Below, piece after piece: positions 42,133 to 51,189 of a stretch of 64,000 bases of DNA. The stretch spans positions 42,337 to 106,336 of the forward strand of contig JAFAFW010000023.1 of assembly GCA_023423275.1 (NCBI GenBank), in the 5' to 3' direction. This stretch comes from Pseudomonadota bacterium. GTDB lineage: Bacteria > Pseudomonadota > Alphaproteobacteria > Rhizobiales > Hyphomicrobiaceae. Position 1 is the first letter of the stretch; each line of letters opens with the position of its first letter. Both the position numbers and the translations under genes were made by a program. The notes under the pieces are model-generated. The model saw nothing but the letters and a program-made list of their open reading frames with translations, had not been told where the DNA came from and did no database searches.

Positions 42133-43185
42133 ATGAAGCTGGTGTTTGTTTACTGGGGCTATGAAAACGCCGGCAGCATGCTGGACCTGCATGGCTATGC
42201 TCGCGCCGCGAAGGCGATGGGGCATGAGGTCAGCATCTACGGCCCGCCGAATGCGGCGTTTGCCTCCAATTACTCCCAGGATCTCTCAAATGCCGATGCC
42301 GTAATTTTCGTCGTCGAATGGACGACCGAGCTGCAATTCGGCGATCGCCTCGACTGGGTACGGCTGCTCATGTCCGTACCGCGCGAGCGCCGCATCGTGA
42401 TCGATTGCGACGGCGCCTATAACGAGCCGATCGCATTTAACGGCGACTACAATCACAAGACCCCGGAATCGAGCGCGCGCTGGATCGCCGTGTGCGACAG
42501 CATTTCCGACAAGATCTGCCAGCCGACGTTCAAGCCGCAACGGCCGAATGTGCGGCCGTTCCTGTTTCACATCTACGATCCGGACTGGGAGGCGCCGCTG
42601 GACTTCTCCGACAAGGAGTTCAGCATGATCTACGTCGGCCACACCAAGTTCCGCTGGCGGGGAATGTCGCGCGTGCTGAAGGCGATCGAGCCGGTGCGCG
42701 AAAAGATCGGTCGTATCGGCTTGGTCGGCGAAGGTTGGGACGCGCCGCTCGAATGGACCGAATGGAAGGAAATCCGCGACGACTATTACGTTGATCGCGA
42801 GTATCTGAAAATGCTGCGGGTCGAGACCCTGCCGGCCATACCCTACAAGCAGGTTCCCGAGACGATGAGCAAGGCGGTGTTCAATCCGGTCATGTACCGG
42901 CCGCTGTTCGAGCGCCTCGATATGGTGACGTGCCGGACGTTCGAAACCCCGGCAGCAGGCACCATCCCACTGTTCGTTCTGGAACCGGAGTACGTCCGTA
43001 GCGTCTATGGGAGAGCTGCCGAGCAGCTCGTGCTGACGGGCGACCATCCGGAAGACAAGATCGCCGATGTCATCGAGCGGCCCGCGCACTACGCGGGGAT
43101 CGTGCAGGACATCCGGAGCGACTTCGCACAGCGCCACACGCCGGAAGCACGCCTTGCCGAGCTGATCCGGATCATCGAGGAATAG
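42133..43185 (+). CDS. glycosyltransferase-like protein, tandem paralogue 3
   Basis: The 350-residue third paralogue shows MKLVFVYWGYENAGSMLDLH, MGHEVSIYGPPN, IVIDCDGAYNEPIAFNGDYN, YVGHTKFRWRGMSRVLKAIE and FETPAAGTIPLFVLEPEYV. It is separated from paralogue 2 by 27 bp. The three proteins keep the order of motifs but differ in the N-terminal donor/acceptor regions. The next gene is a GH39-like hydrolase. Confidence 0.7.
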   Translation: MKLVFVYWGYENAGSMLDLHGYARAAKAMGHEVSIYGPPNAAFASNYSQDLSNADAVIFVVEWTTELQFGDRLDWVRLLMSVPRERRIVIDCDGAYNEPIAFNGDYNHKTPESSARWIAVCDSISDKICQPTFKPQRPNVRPFLFHIYDPDWEAPLDFSDKEFSMIYVGHTKFRWRGMSRVLKAIEPVREKIGRIGLVGEGWDAPLEWTEWKEIRDDYYVDREYLKMLRVETLPAIPYKQVPETMSKAVFNPVMYRPLFERLDMVTCRTFETPAAGTIPLFVLEPEYVRSVYGRAAEQLVLTGDHPEDKIADVIERPAHYAGIVQDIRSDFAQRHTPEARLAELIRIIEE

Positions 43186-43198
43186 CCATGGGCGCCGC

Positions 43199-44560
43199 GT
43201 GGAGACGACTTCCGTGAATGGGGACAGGCTCTCTTCCCCGGGTCGTACGCTCCAGCAGCGGATGCAACTGCGCTATGGGTTCAATGAAATCTACGGCTGG
43301 TGGCATCTTTCAGCAGGCCCGTATCGCGAGGAGGTCCAGCGCCGACTGCGCCTGATGGATACGTCCGTCGTGCGGGTGTTCGTGTTCGATCAGCCGGTTC
43401 CGGATCCGGTGAAGAACTGGGGCGCATTCGCGGGATGCCTGCAGGCTATCCTCGACATCGGTGCCCGCCCGATGGTGACGTTCGCCAAATTCCAGCCGCC
43501 TTACGACAAGCCGTCTCATATCCGCGATTTCGTTCAACGCAGCACGGACGTCGTGTGGGGCTGCCTGGAGCAATGGGGCGGCGACATCGTCAAGGACTGG
43601 TACTGGGGCATCTGGAACGAGCCGAATAACCTCATCATCGGCGGCGATCTGACGTTTGCGCAGTACCGTAGCATCTATGAAGCAGTGACGGTGCCGATCT
43701 ACGAACTGCTGGAACCGCATCTTAAGGGGCAAAAGGCGCGCATCGGTGGACCGGCGATTGATGGCACTCACCGCGCCTATTGGCTTGATTGGATCGCCCG
43801 CCTGGTTCATGAGGTGGACGACCGGCTGGTCGGATTTGCCTCGTGGCACCGCTACGGCGATTGGCGACCGGCCGTGTCGAGTGAAAGCCTCGCGCTGGAA
43901 ATGTGGGGATCTCCCGATTCCCCCAACGGTCCGTTGTTCGAGGCGCTATTGATGGCACAGACGCCGACCTACGAAGCGCGAGCCCGCGGCGTTGCCCGCG
44001 TCTTGAAAGGACACGACGTCCTTAATGTCTGCGGTGAACTCAACACGATCTCGCATCACGAGCATTATTATACGTTGGGCATGAACCAGAACACGCTCGG
44101 CGCCGCGTACTATGCCTCGGCGCTCATTCATCTGATGCGCGGCGGCGCGGACCTGGAGATGCGCTGGACGGCGACCGCTCATACCGAGGCCTACGGGCTG
44201 ATGAGCAAGGAGGGCAAGCCGATGCCGGCGGGGCTTGCCAAGCAACTGTTCGCGCAGCATGTCCGCTACGGCGATCTCGTGCATTTTCCCTCCAACCGCC
44301 TGGACGCGCCGCACCTCGATAGCGTGGTCAGCGCAAATGGACGCGGCCGGATCAGTGGTGTGTTCGTGAATACCGGCGCTGGCCGGGAGACCGTGAGGCC
44401 CGTCGATTGGGATGAGCGGCTGCAGGACGCCAGGTTCGTCCTGCGTCTTGACGCCGATACCGGCGAGGCCGTGGCGGCGGCGCCGTTCGCGGGCACCGTA
44501 ACCTTGAATGGGTACGGTCTTGCGGTTGTCACCAATGCAACGGATACCGTCTTGGATTAA
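43199..44560 (+). CDS. GH39-like glycoside hydrolase
   Basis: The 453-residue protein looks like a clan GH-A TIM barrel of the GH39 kind (beta-xylosidase/iduronidase). The acid/base Glu lies in GIWNEPNNL, and the likely nucleophile in NVCGELNTISHHE, which mirrors the T-E-F-N-T motif of GH39. SWHRYGDW lies between them, and the C-terminal beta part (RISGVFVNTGAG) follows. No signal peptide is visible, so a cytoplasmic role or different export is implied. The start is GTG at 43199, 13 bp after the third paralogue; GTG at 43214 or ATG at 43262 are alternatives. Confidence 0.8.
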   Translation: METTSVNGDRLSSPGRTLQQRMQLRYGFNEIYGWWHLSAGPYREEVQRRLRLMDTSVVRVFVFDQPVPDPVKNWGAFAGCLQAILDIGARPMVTFAKFQPPYDKPSHIRDFVQRSTDVVWGCLEQWGGDIVKDWYWGIWNEPNNLIIGGDLTFAQYRSIYEAVTVPIYELLEPHLKGQKARIGGPAIDGTHRAYWLDWIARLVHEVDDRLVGFASWHRYGDWRPAVSSESLALEMWGSPDSPNGPLFEALLMAQTPTYEARARGVARVLKGHDVLNVCGELNTISHHEHYYTLGMNQNTLGAAYYASALIHLMRGGADLEMRWTATAHTEAYGLMSKEGKPMPAGLAKQLFAQHVRYGDLVHFPSNRLDAPHLDSVVSANGRGRISGVFVNTGAGRETVRPVDWDERLQDARFVLRLDADTGEAVAAAPFAGTVTLNGYGLAVVTNATDTVLD

Positions 44561-44644
44561 ACCTGCAGGCGGCTAAAGGCGGCCCGGACAGGATCGGAAT
44601 GTGGAGGTTCGCGCGGCTCTCCGTGCGGGCGTGAGGAGGCAGAG

Positions 44645-45205
44645 GTGGATAAGGCATTCGGCTGGATCGGGGAGATCTTTCAAACTCTCCTGCGGTTCAT
44701 TCCCTGGCTCGTGATCGTGCCAGCGACACACGGCGGCGTCGCCTTCGTGCACGGGCATCGGATCAAGGAATGGAAGCCGGGCCTGCACATTTATTGGCCG
44801 GTCGCGACCACCTATAAACTGATCGCGACAGTGCGACAGACGCAGATGATCAAATCGCGCGTGGTGATGAGTAAGGATATGCAGACCATCATCGTGGGCG
44901 CGCTCGTGACCTACTATATCGACGATGTCGTCCTGGCTCTGGCCAAGGTCGCGGATTTGCCGTCCGACATCATGGAGCGGTCAATGGAGGCTATCCTCGC
45001 CCAGGTCTCCGAAATGACGGTGGAGGAGGTACAGGCCGATCGCGTGGCGTTCAACCGGATGCTGACGGAGCGCGTCGGATATGCGCTTAACGGTTACGGC
45101 GTTCAGATCATCCAATCGCAACTGACCGAGTACGCACCTGCGCAGGCGTTCGTCATCAACGGTCACGCCGCGGTCGGAAACTACAATCTCTGGACTGGGT
45201 TCTGA
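44645..45205 (+). CDS. short SPFH/band-7 domain protein
   Basis: The 186-residue protein has an N-terminal membrane segment (LLRFIPWLVIVPATHGG) and the first part of an SPFH/stomatin domain (WKPGLHIYWPVATTYKLIAT, DMQTIIVGALVTYYIDD, then an amphipathic helix). It lacks the long coiled-coil tail of flotillins or HflK/C. The GTG start has GGAGG seven bases upstream. It ends in a hairpin that includes its stop codon, so it is probably a naturally short form and not a broken gene. Confidence 0.75.
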   Translation: MDKAFGWIGEIFQTLLRFIPWLVIVPATHGGVAFVHGHRIKEWKPGLHIYWPVATTYKLIATVRQTQMIKSRVVMSKDMQTIIVGALVTYYIDDVVLALAKVADLPSDIMERSMEAILAQVSEMTVEEVQADRVAFNRMLTERVGYALNGYGVQIIQSQLTEYAPAQAFVINGHAAVGNYNLWTGF

Positions 45206-45224
45206 TCCTGAGAATTGGGATCAG
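45202..45224. terminator. hairpin spanning the convergent stop codons
   Basis: CTGATCC (45202-45208) pairs with GGATCAG (45218-45224) around a 9-base loop. The left arm holds the TGA of the SPFH gene and the right arm holds the TGA of the convergent PLP enzyme gene. A compact bidirectional terminator is likely, though no T-run is present. Confidence 0.45.
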
Positions 45225-46468
45225 TAAGTCGCCTTGAGACTCGACGCCTGGTCCTCGGACTGACGCGCGACGCCGACGGCGGCGCGCACTTCGCTCAGAT
45301 ATTCATCCAGGGCAGGGGCATGGATCATCGACATCATGCGATGAATCCCCTTGGGTTTCTGCACCAGTCCGGGAATCCAGCCTTTATTGGACATGACTTC
45401 GGCAACCCGGAAAATGTCGAATTCGTCCGACCCGTAGGCAACGATCGACAGGTGCGGATTGCCGAGAATTTTCAGACCCGCAATGTCGCCGATGCCTGAT
45501 TTGTAGGCGTCGATGAAGCTCATCAAATCACGGGCAATCTTTTTGTAGCCTTCGATCCCGAGAAACTGGAACGTCGCCCACGCAGCGGCCACGCCGCCGG
45601 CTGGCCGGGTGCCGACAATGGTGCTGGTCTGGAAGCGTCCGTTCGGCCAATCCTCAAACGCGAAATGATGGAATTGCGCCTGCTCCGCCGTGCGATAGAA
45701 GACGGTAGACGCGGGTTTCGGACAAAAGCCGAATTTGTGGAGGTCCGCGGAAATCGAGCTGACCGCGGGAACGGTAAAATCAAAGTCTGGAATGTCTCGC
45801 CCGATCATGCGCACGAACGGTGCAAGATAGCCGCCGACGCACGCATCGACGTGAAGCCAAAGGCCGTGCTTCGTCGCCAGTTGTCCGATATCGGCGATGG
45901 GATCGATCACGCCGTAAGGAAAACTCGGCGCCGAGCCGACCAGCATGATGGTGTCGGTATCGATCAGGCTCTCCATGGCGGAAACATCCGCCCTCAGGTC
46001 CGCCCCGACGGACGCGCGCCGGACCGTCAGATCCATAAGCCGCGCGGCTTTATTGAAGGCAGGGTGAGCAGATTCCGCGGCAACGATATTGCCGCGATGC
46101 GCCGGGTCCTTGCGATCCTTTCGCGCCTTGTCCCGGCATGACTGCACCGCCTGAATAATGCTTTCCGTGCCACCGGTGGTCATGAAACCTTGAGCGGAAT
46201 CCGGCGCGTTGAAAAGGCTGAGCGCCATTTCAACGACTTCGTCCTCCATGCGCTTCACGCTCAGAAATGCCCGCCGCGACCCGAGCGCATTCTCCGTAAA
46301 AAATTCGGCAAATGCGCTTTTTCCGACGTCATAAAGTTCGTCCGTCGCCTTGAAAACGTAGAGCGGAACGCGGCCATGCTGCCAATCCGCATCGGCCTGC
46401 TTCATGCGTTTCATTTCATCGAGGATGGACTCCTTCGATCGACCCGACGATGGAAGCTGCGCGCGCAT
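45221..46468 (-). CDS. PLP-dependent decarboxylase/lyase (sphingosine-1-phosphate lyase-like)
   Basis: The 415-residue group II decarboxylase-fold enzyme has GFMTTGGTESIIQAVQSCRD, AAESAHPAFNKAARL, LWLHVDACVGGYLAPF and the PLP Lys in SISADLHKFGFCPKPASTVF. The last block is most like sphingosine-phosphate lyase and its bacterial relatives. ATG 46468 follows AAAGGCGG; an open extension to 46573 is rejected because it runs into the IclR start. It is divergent from the IclR gene across 62 bp and is likely under its control. Confidence 0.87.
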   Translation of the reverse strand: MRAQLPSSGRSKESILDEMKRMKQADADWQHGRVPLYVFKATDELYDVGKSAFAEFFTENALGSRRAFLSVKRMEDEVVEMALSLFNAPDSAQGFMTTGGTESIIQAVQSCRDKARKDRKDPAHRGNIVAAESAHPAFNKAARLMDLTVRRASVGADLRADVSAMESLIDTDTIMLVGSAPSFPYGVIDPIADIGQLATKHGLWLHVDACVGGYLAPFVRMIGRDIPDFDFTVPAVSSISADLHKFGFCPKPASTVFYRTAEQAQFHHFAFEDWPNGRFQTSTIVGTRPAGGVAAAWATFQFLGIEGYKKIARDLMSFIDAYKSGIGDIAGLKILGNPHLSIVAYGSDEFDIFRVAEVMSNKGWIPGLVQKPKGIHRMMSMIHAPALDEYLSEVRAAVGVARQSEDQASSLKATY

Positions 46469-46530
46469 AACGTCCGCCTTTCGAAAAATGGAGTTTGACG
46501 TAGAAGAGCACTTGCGCCTAGATTTCGTCA

Positions 46531-47331
46531 ATGGCGAACATGGGTTCTCGTTTGACGAATAAGCCGCGATCAAGCCTTAACAGCGGGCTCGATGTTCTCG
46601 TGCTGCTTTCGAAGCGGCGGGGCAATGCCAATCTGACTGAAATAGCCGCCGCGCTCGGCATGTCGAAATCCGGGGTGCACAGCCTTTTATCGACGCTATC
46701 GGAGCGTGGCTTCATCGAGCGGGATGATAACGGTGCTTATCATCTCGGCCTCAAGGCGTGGGAAATCGGCTGCGGCGTGCCCCAGTTGGACGTCGGCCGC
46801 CTTGCCGCCCCGTTCATGAACGACCTCGTGCGCACGGTGTCGGAAGGGGCGATCCTCGGCATCCTGAATGGCTGCGATGTCACGTACGCCCACCTTATTG
46901 AAAGCCCGCAGCCGGTGCGCGTGCATGCCGAACTTGGCGATCGGATCCCCGCGCATTGGACATCGACGGGATTGGCGCTTCTCTCCGCCTTGCCGGATGA
47001 CGAGGTTCGGGATGTGCTTCCCAAAAAGCTCGAGCCGAAAACCGATCAAACGATAACGGACATTGATCAGCTCATCAGGGAATTGCAGCGGATACGGACG
47101 CGCGGATATGCGATCAACCGCGGCGGATGGAGGCTGGATGTCGGAGGCGTGGCCGCCCCGGTTCTGGCACAGGGTGGGCGCCCGGCGGCAGCCGTCTGCG
47201 TCGCCGCGCCGATCTATCGGATGACCAAGACCTGGCTCGCGACGGTTTCCCCCGCGATGCTGATCTGTGTGGAGCGCATCGGCAAGGCAATAAAGACCGC
47301 GCCGTATGTGGCCCGGGGGTACGTGGCATAG
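46531..47331 (+). CDS. IclR-family transcriptional regulator
   Basis: The 266-residue regulator has the N-terminal winged helix (LDVLVLLSKRRGNANLTEIA then ALGMSKSGVHSLLSTL) and the IclR effector domain (LIESPQPVRVHAELGDRIPA, then the C-terminal AAAVCVAAPIY). IclR proteins usually sense small carboxylates. It is divergent from the PLP lyase-like gene and 19 bp upstream of hyuA, so it probably controls both directions. Confidence 0.93.
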   Translation: MANMGSRLTNKPRSSLNSGLDVLVLLSKRRGNANLTEIAAALGMSKSGVHSLLSTLSERGFIERDDNGAYHLGLKAWEIGCGVPQLDVGRLAAPFMNDLVRTVSEGAILGILNGCDVTYAHLIESPQPVRVHAELGDRIPAHWTSTGLALLSALPDDEVRDVLPKKLEPKTDQTITDIDQLIRELQRIRTRGYAINRGGWRLDVGGVAAPVLAQGGRPAAAVCVAAPIYRMTKTWLATVSPAMLICVERIGKAIKTAPYVARGYVA

Positions 47332-47350
47332 GACGGGTATCAGGTTGAGC

Positions 47351-49429
47351 ATGACGGCCCCAATTGCTTCGAATGCGGTCTGGCGTGTCGGTGTCGATGT
47401 CGGTGGCACCTTCACGGATATGGTGGTCGTCGACAGCCGCGGGCGGATGCAGGTCCACAAGGTGCCGACGGTGCAGGCCGATCCCGCGCAGGGTGTGATG
47501 GCTGCGGTCGAGAAGGCAGCAGAGGCCGAGGGTCTGCGCGCGCGCGATTTCCTCGGCCGGGTCTCGCTGTTCGCGCACGGTTCGACAATCGCGACGAACA
47601 CCGTTCTCGAGGGAAAAGGGGCCAAGGTCGGGTTGCTGGCGACGCGCGGGTTTCGCGACTCCGTGGAGATCCGCCGCGGTCATCGTGAAAATCCCTGGGA
47701 TCATCGCACGCCGTACGCCCCGGTTCTGGTTCCGCGCTATCTGCGTCAACCGGTGAGTGGACGGCTGGATCGTGACGGGCAGGAGGTTGAGCCGCTGTCC
47801 GAGAGTGATGTTGCTCAGGCCGCTGCATTGTTTCGGGAAGAAGGGGTGCAATCGGTCGCGATCTGCCTCTTCAACAGCTACCTGAGTTCGCGGCATGAGG
47901 CGCGCGCCGCCGAGATCCTGCAGCAACAGATTCCTGGTGTCGCCCTGACCCAGTCGGCGAGGGTCGCGCCCGTTATCGGCGAGTATGAGCGCAGTTCCAC
48001 TGCGGTTCTCAATGCCTACGTGGCGCCGCGCACGGTGACGTATCTGAAGGAACTGAACGAGCGGTTGTCGGCGCTTGGTCTCCCGGTGCCTCTACTCCTG
48101 ATCCAGAACAACGGTGGCGCGATTTCGATCGATGAGATCGCGGATCGACCGGCGGCGTTGCTACTTTCCGGCCCGGCGGCCGGGGTCGGTGCACTTTCCT
48201 ACTATGGCGACGCCATCGGATCGCACGACCTCGTGTCCATGGAGATCGGCGGCACGAGCTGCGACGTCATCCTGATGACGAACGGCGAGGTGTCCTTTTC
48301 CGACCGGCTCGATATCGGCGGTTATACCTGCGTCCTGCCGTCGGTCGAAGTGCACACGATTGGCGCGGGCGGCGGCACCATCGCCCATGTCGACGCCGCT
48401 GGCTTGCTGCATGTCGGTCCGGAAGGCGCAAGCTCGCGGCCCGGCCCCGCCTGCTACGGATTGGGCGGGCAGGCACCGACCGTCACCGATGCGCAAGTCG
48501 TCCTCGGCCGGGTCAAGCAAGGACCGATGGCCGGCGGTGCGGTCGTGATCGATCCGGACCGTGCCCGCGCGGTGATCGGGGATCTGATTGCCAAACCGCT
48601 TGGCCTGTCCGTCGAGGATGCCGCGGCCGGTATCATCCGCTTGATGGATCAGAAATTGCTGCACGCCGTGCAGCGCCTGTCGAGCGAGCGCGGCTATGAT
48701 CCGCGACGCCTGACACTGGTCGCAGCCGGCGGCGCGGGACCACTGCATGGTTGCTCGGTGGGGCGCGCGCTCGGATGCCGGCAAGTGTTTCTGCCACGCC
48801 TCGCAGGCGCTTTCTGCGCACTTGGAATGCTCCACTCGGAGGTGCGGCACGATTTCATGCGCGTTCACTTCGCGGATCTCGATGCGGCGGATCATCCGGC
48901 CCTGGACAGACTTTTCAAGGAGTTGGAAGACGACGCCAGCGCCACGTTGCGCCGCGAGCAGTTCGAGGTCGGCGCGATGGGCCTGATCCGCGCGCTGGAT
49001 CTTCGCTACATCGGACAGCAGTGGGATATCACCGTCCCGGTCAGTGGTGAGTTTGATGCGGTACGCATCCGGCATGATTTCGATATCGAGCACGACCGGC
49101 TGTTCGGCCATACGCAACCGGGCGGGCTGATCGAGATCACGAAAGTGCGCGTGGCCGGCATCGGCAAATTGCCACCGCTGCAACAGCAACGACCGGAACC
49201 AGCTTCCGGTGCTGCCCGGTCGATAGGGACACGCCTGGTCTGGACCAGTCCCGATGCCGGATGGTGTGATCTGCCAGTCTACGGCGCCGGCAGTCTGGCG
49301 CCCGGACACACGGTCGAAGGCCCGGCCGTGATTGACGAAGCAACGACAACCGTTCTCGTTGGCGCCGGCGATCGTCTGCGCGTCGACGAAACCGGAAATT
49401 TTCTCGTGACGTTCGACGGGGGACGGTGA
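47351..49429 (+). CDS. hydantoinase/oxoprolinase subunit A (HyuA family)
   Basis: The 692-residue protein has the actin-like ATPase start VGVDVGGTFTDMVVVDS, FAHGSTIATNTVLEGKGAKV, SVEIRRGHRENPWDHRTPY and EIGGTSCDVILM of the HyuA/oxoprolinase/acetone-carboxylase group. It couples ATP hydrolysis to opening of a cyclic amide, or to carboxylation, with subunit B. ATG 47351 is the domain start. Its final codons overlap the hyuB start (GTG 49426 or ATG 49429). Substrate options include hydantoins, 5-oxoproline or N-methylhydantoin. Confidence 0.93.
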   Translation: MTAPIASNAVWRVGVDVGGTFTDMVVVDSRGRMQVHKVPTVQADPAQGVMAAVEKAAEAEGLRARDFLGRVSLFAHGSTIATNTVLEGKGAKVGLLATRGFRDSVEIRRGHRENPWDHRTPYAPVLVPRYLRQPVSGRLDRDGQEVEPLSESDVAQAAALFREEGVQSVAICLFNSYLSSRHEARAAEILQQQIPGVALTQSARVAPVIGEYERSSTAVLNAYVAPRTVTYLKELNERLSALGLPVPLLLIQNNGGAISIDEIADRPAALLLSGPAAGVGALSYYGDAIGSHDLVSMEIGGTSCDVILMTNGEVSFSDRLDIGGYTCVLPSVEVHTIGAGGGTIAHVDAAGLLHVGPEGASSRPGPACYGLGGQAPTVTDAQVVLGRVKQGPMAGGAVVIDPDRARAVIGDLIAKPLGLSVEDAAAGIIRLMDQKLLHAVQRLSSERGYDPRRLTLVAAGGAGPLHGCSVGRALGCRQVFLPRLAGAFCALGMLHSEVRHDFMRVHFADLDAADHPALDRLFKELEDDASATLRREQFEVGAMGLIRALDLRYIGQQWDITVPVSGEFDAVRIRHDFDIEHDRLFGHTQPGGLIEITKVRVAGIGKLPPLQQQRPEPASGAARSIGTRLVWTSPDAGWCDLPVYGAGSLAPGHTVEGPAVIDEATTTVLVGAGDRLRVDETGNFLVTFDGGR

Positions 49430-51189
49430 TGCAGGACCTCGATCCCGTTTCTCTCGCGCTCGTCCAGAATCGTCTGGACCACATCGCCCGACAGATGGGT
49501 TGGGTGATGGTGCGCACCTCCCGCAGTCCGATCTTCAATCAGTCGCACGACTTCTCCTGCTTCATCACCGACCATCGCGGTACGCTGGTTTCGCAGGCGG
49601 ATGGGATTCCGATTCACACGGGTGGCGGCGGCTTCGCAGTGCGCGCGTTGCTGCAGGTGTTCAAGGACGATATCGATCCTGGTGACGTCTTCCTGCTGAA
49701 CGATCCCTACGCGGCTGGCGGCAATCACTTGCCCGACTGGGTGGTGGCGCGGCCCGTTATCGTCGAGGGCCGGCTGGTCGCATTCACGTGCAATCGGGCG
49801 CATCAGTCCGATATCGGCGGTGGTGCAGCCGGAACATACAACCCGGAAGCCACCGAGATTTTCCACGAAGGCATTCGCTTGCCGCCGCTGAAGCTCAGCC
49901 GCAAAGGCGTCGTGGACGATGGTTTGTGGCGGCTGCTCATGCTGAATACGCGAACGCCGCATCTGCTCGATGGTGATCTGCGGGCGATGATGGGCTCGGC
50001 GCGGATCGGTGCAGAGGAGATCTCCAAGCTGGTCTCCGAATTCGGGATCGAGCAGGCAATGCTGCACTTCGATGGCATCCTGGATCACGCGGATCGTCGG
50101 CTGCGTTCCGCTCTCGCGAGCCTTCCTGATGGGATCTATCAGGCGGAGGAGCGCTTCGATACGGATTGCTTCGAGCCGATGGATATTCCGATCCGGGTGA
50201 CACTCACCAAGACGGGTGACCGCCTGAAGGTGGATTTCACCGGCACTCATCCGCAGATCCGCGGCTTCAAGAATTCCTCCCTCGCCAATACGACATCGGC
50301 GGTTTACGCCGGTATCGCCTCGTTCTTCGACGCCGACCTGCCGCGAAACGAGGGGACATTCCGCAGCGTGGAGATCGTCGCGCCCGAAGGCACGTTGATC
50401 AACGCGCGGCCGCCCGCGCCCGTCACCATGTGCACGGTGTTTCCGGCTTACGAGATCATGCACATCATCTGGTGGGGGTTGGGGCAGGCGGATCCATCAC
50501 GCGCGCTCGCAGGCTGGGGCAAGAACTCCTTCCCTATTTCGTCGGGCGCCGATCCGGCGGGCCGGACCTGGGTCATGTATCACTGGGGCGGCAATTCGGG
50601 GGGCGGTGCGGCGACCACACGTGATGGCTTCAATCAGATGGGGCCGATGATCACGCTCGGCGGGCTCACCATCCCCAACGCGGAAGTTTACGAGCGCCTC
50701 TATCCGGTGACGGTGCGCCGTCACGAATTGCGCAGCGACGCGGCCGGTCCGGGAACGTATCGAGGCGGTACGGGCGTCGAGTACGAGGTCGATATTCTGA
50801 CGCCGTCGGAATTCTCGTTGCGCGCAGAAGGGATCACGCGACCGACAGGGCTCGGCGTCCGAGGCGGCCGGGATGGCGCGATCGGGACCATCGAAATCAC
50901 GGAGCAGGGCAAGCCTGCGATACGGCCGCCTCCGTATGGCTTGCTGAAAAAGCAAGCCGCACATCTCCACGTCAGTTCACCGGGCGGAGGCGGTGTCGGC
51001 GATCCATTGTTGCGCCCGATCGACAAGGTCGTGCGCGATGTCCGCGACGGCCTCGTCAGTCCTCAGCAGGCGGAGGCAGCATATGGCGTCGTGATCGCGC
51101 CAGACGGCAAGTCCGCCGACGCCGATGCGACCCGGACATTGCGGATCGAGCTTGGTGCACGACGTCATGCAGCGGAGAGCGCGTCGTGA
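49429..51189 (+). CDS. hydantoinase/oxoprolinase subunit B (HyuB family)
   Basis: The 586-residue protein is the partner subunit, with LVQNRLDHIARQMGWVMVRT, SRSPIFNQSHDFSCFITDHR, VFLLNDPYAAGGNHLPDWVV and the C-terminal SSPGGGGVGDPLLRPIDKV typical of the family. With HyuA it forms the ATP-dependent cyclic-amide hydrolase. Its end overlaps the ABC permease start by 4 bp, which suggests that the transporter feeds the enzyme. Confidence 0.93.
   Translation: MQDLDPVSLALVQNRLDHIARQMGWVMVRTSRSPIFNQSHDFSCFITDHRGTLVSQADGIPIHTGGGGFAVRALLQVFKDDIDPGDVFLLNDPYAAGGNHLPDWVVARPVIVEGRLVAFTCNRAHQSDIGGGAAGTYNPEATEIFHEGIRLPPLKLSRKGVVDDGLWRLLMLNTRTPHLLDGDLRAMMGSARIGAEEISKLVSEFGIEQAMLHFDGILDHADRRLRSALASLPDGIYQAEERFDTDCFEPMDIPIRVTLTKTGDRLKVDFTGTHPQIRGFKNSSLANTTSAVYAGIASFFDADLPRNEGTFRSVEIVAPEGTLINARPPAPVTMCTVFPAYEIMHIIWWGLGQADPSRALAGWGKNSFPISSGADPAGRTWVMYHWGGNSGGGAATTRDGFNQMGPMITLGGLTIPNAEVYERLYPVTVRRHELRSDAAGPGTYRGGTGVEYEVDILTPSEFSLRAEGITRPTGLGVRGGRDGAIGTIEITEQGKPAIRPPPYGLLKKQAAHLHVSSPGGGGVGDPLLRPIDKVVRDVRDGLVSPQQAEAAYGVVIAPDGKSADADATRTLRIELGARRHAAESAS

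Noticed and set aside
48161..49309. A 382-codon minus-strand frame inside hyuA
   Set aside because: Shadow of the HyuA coding region with no independent support.
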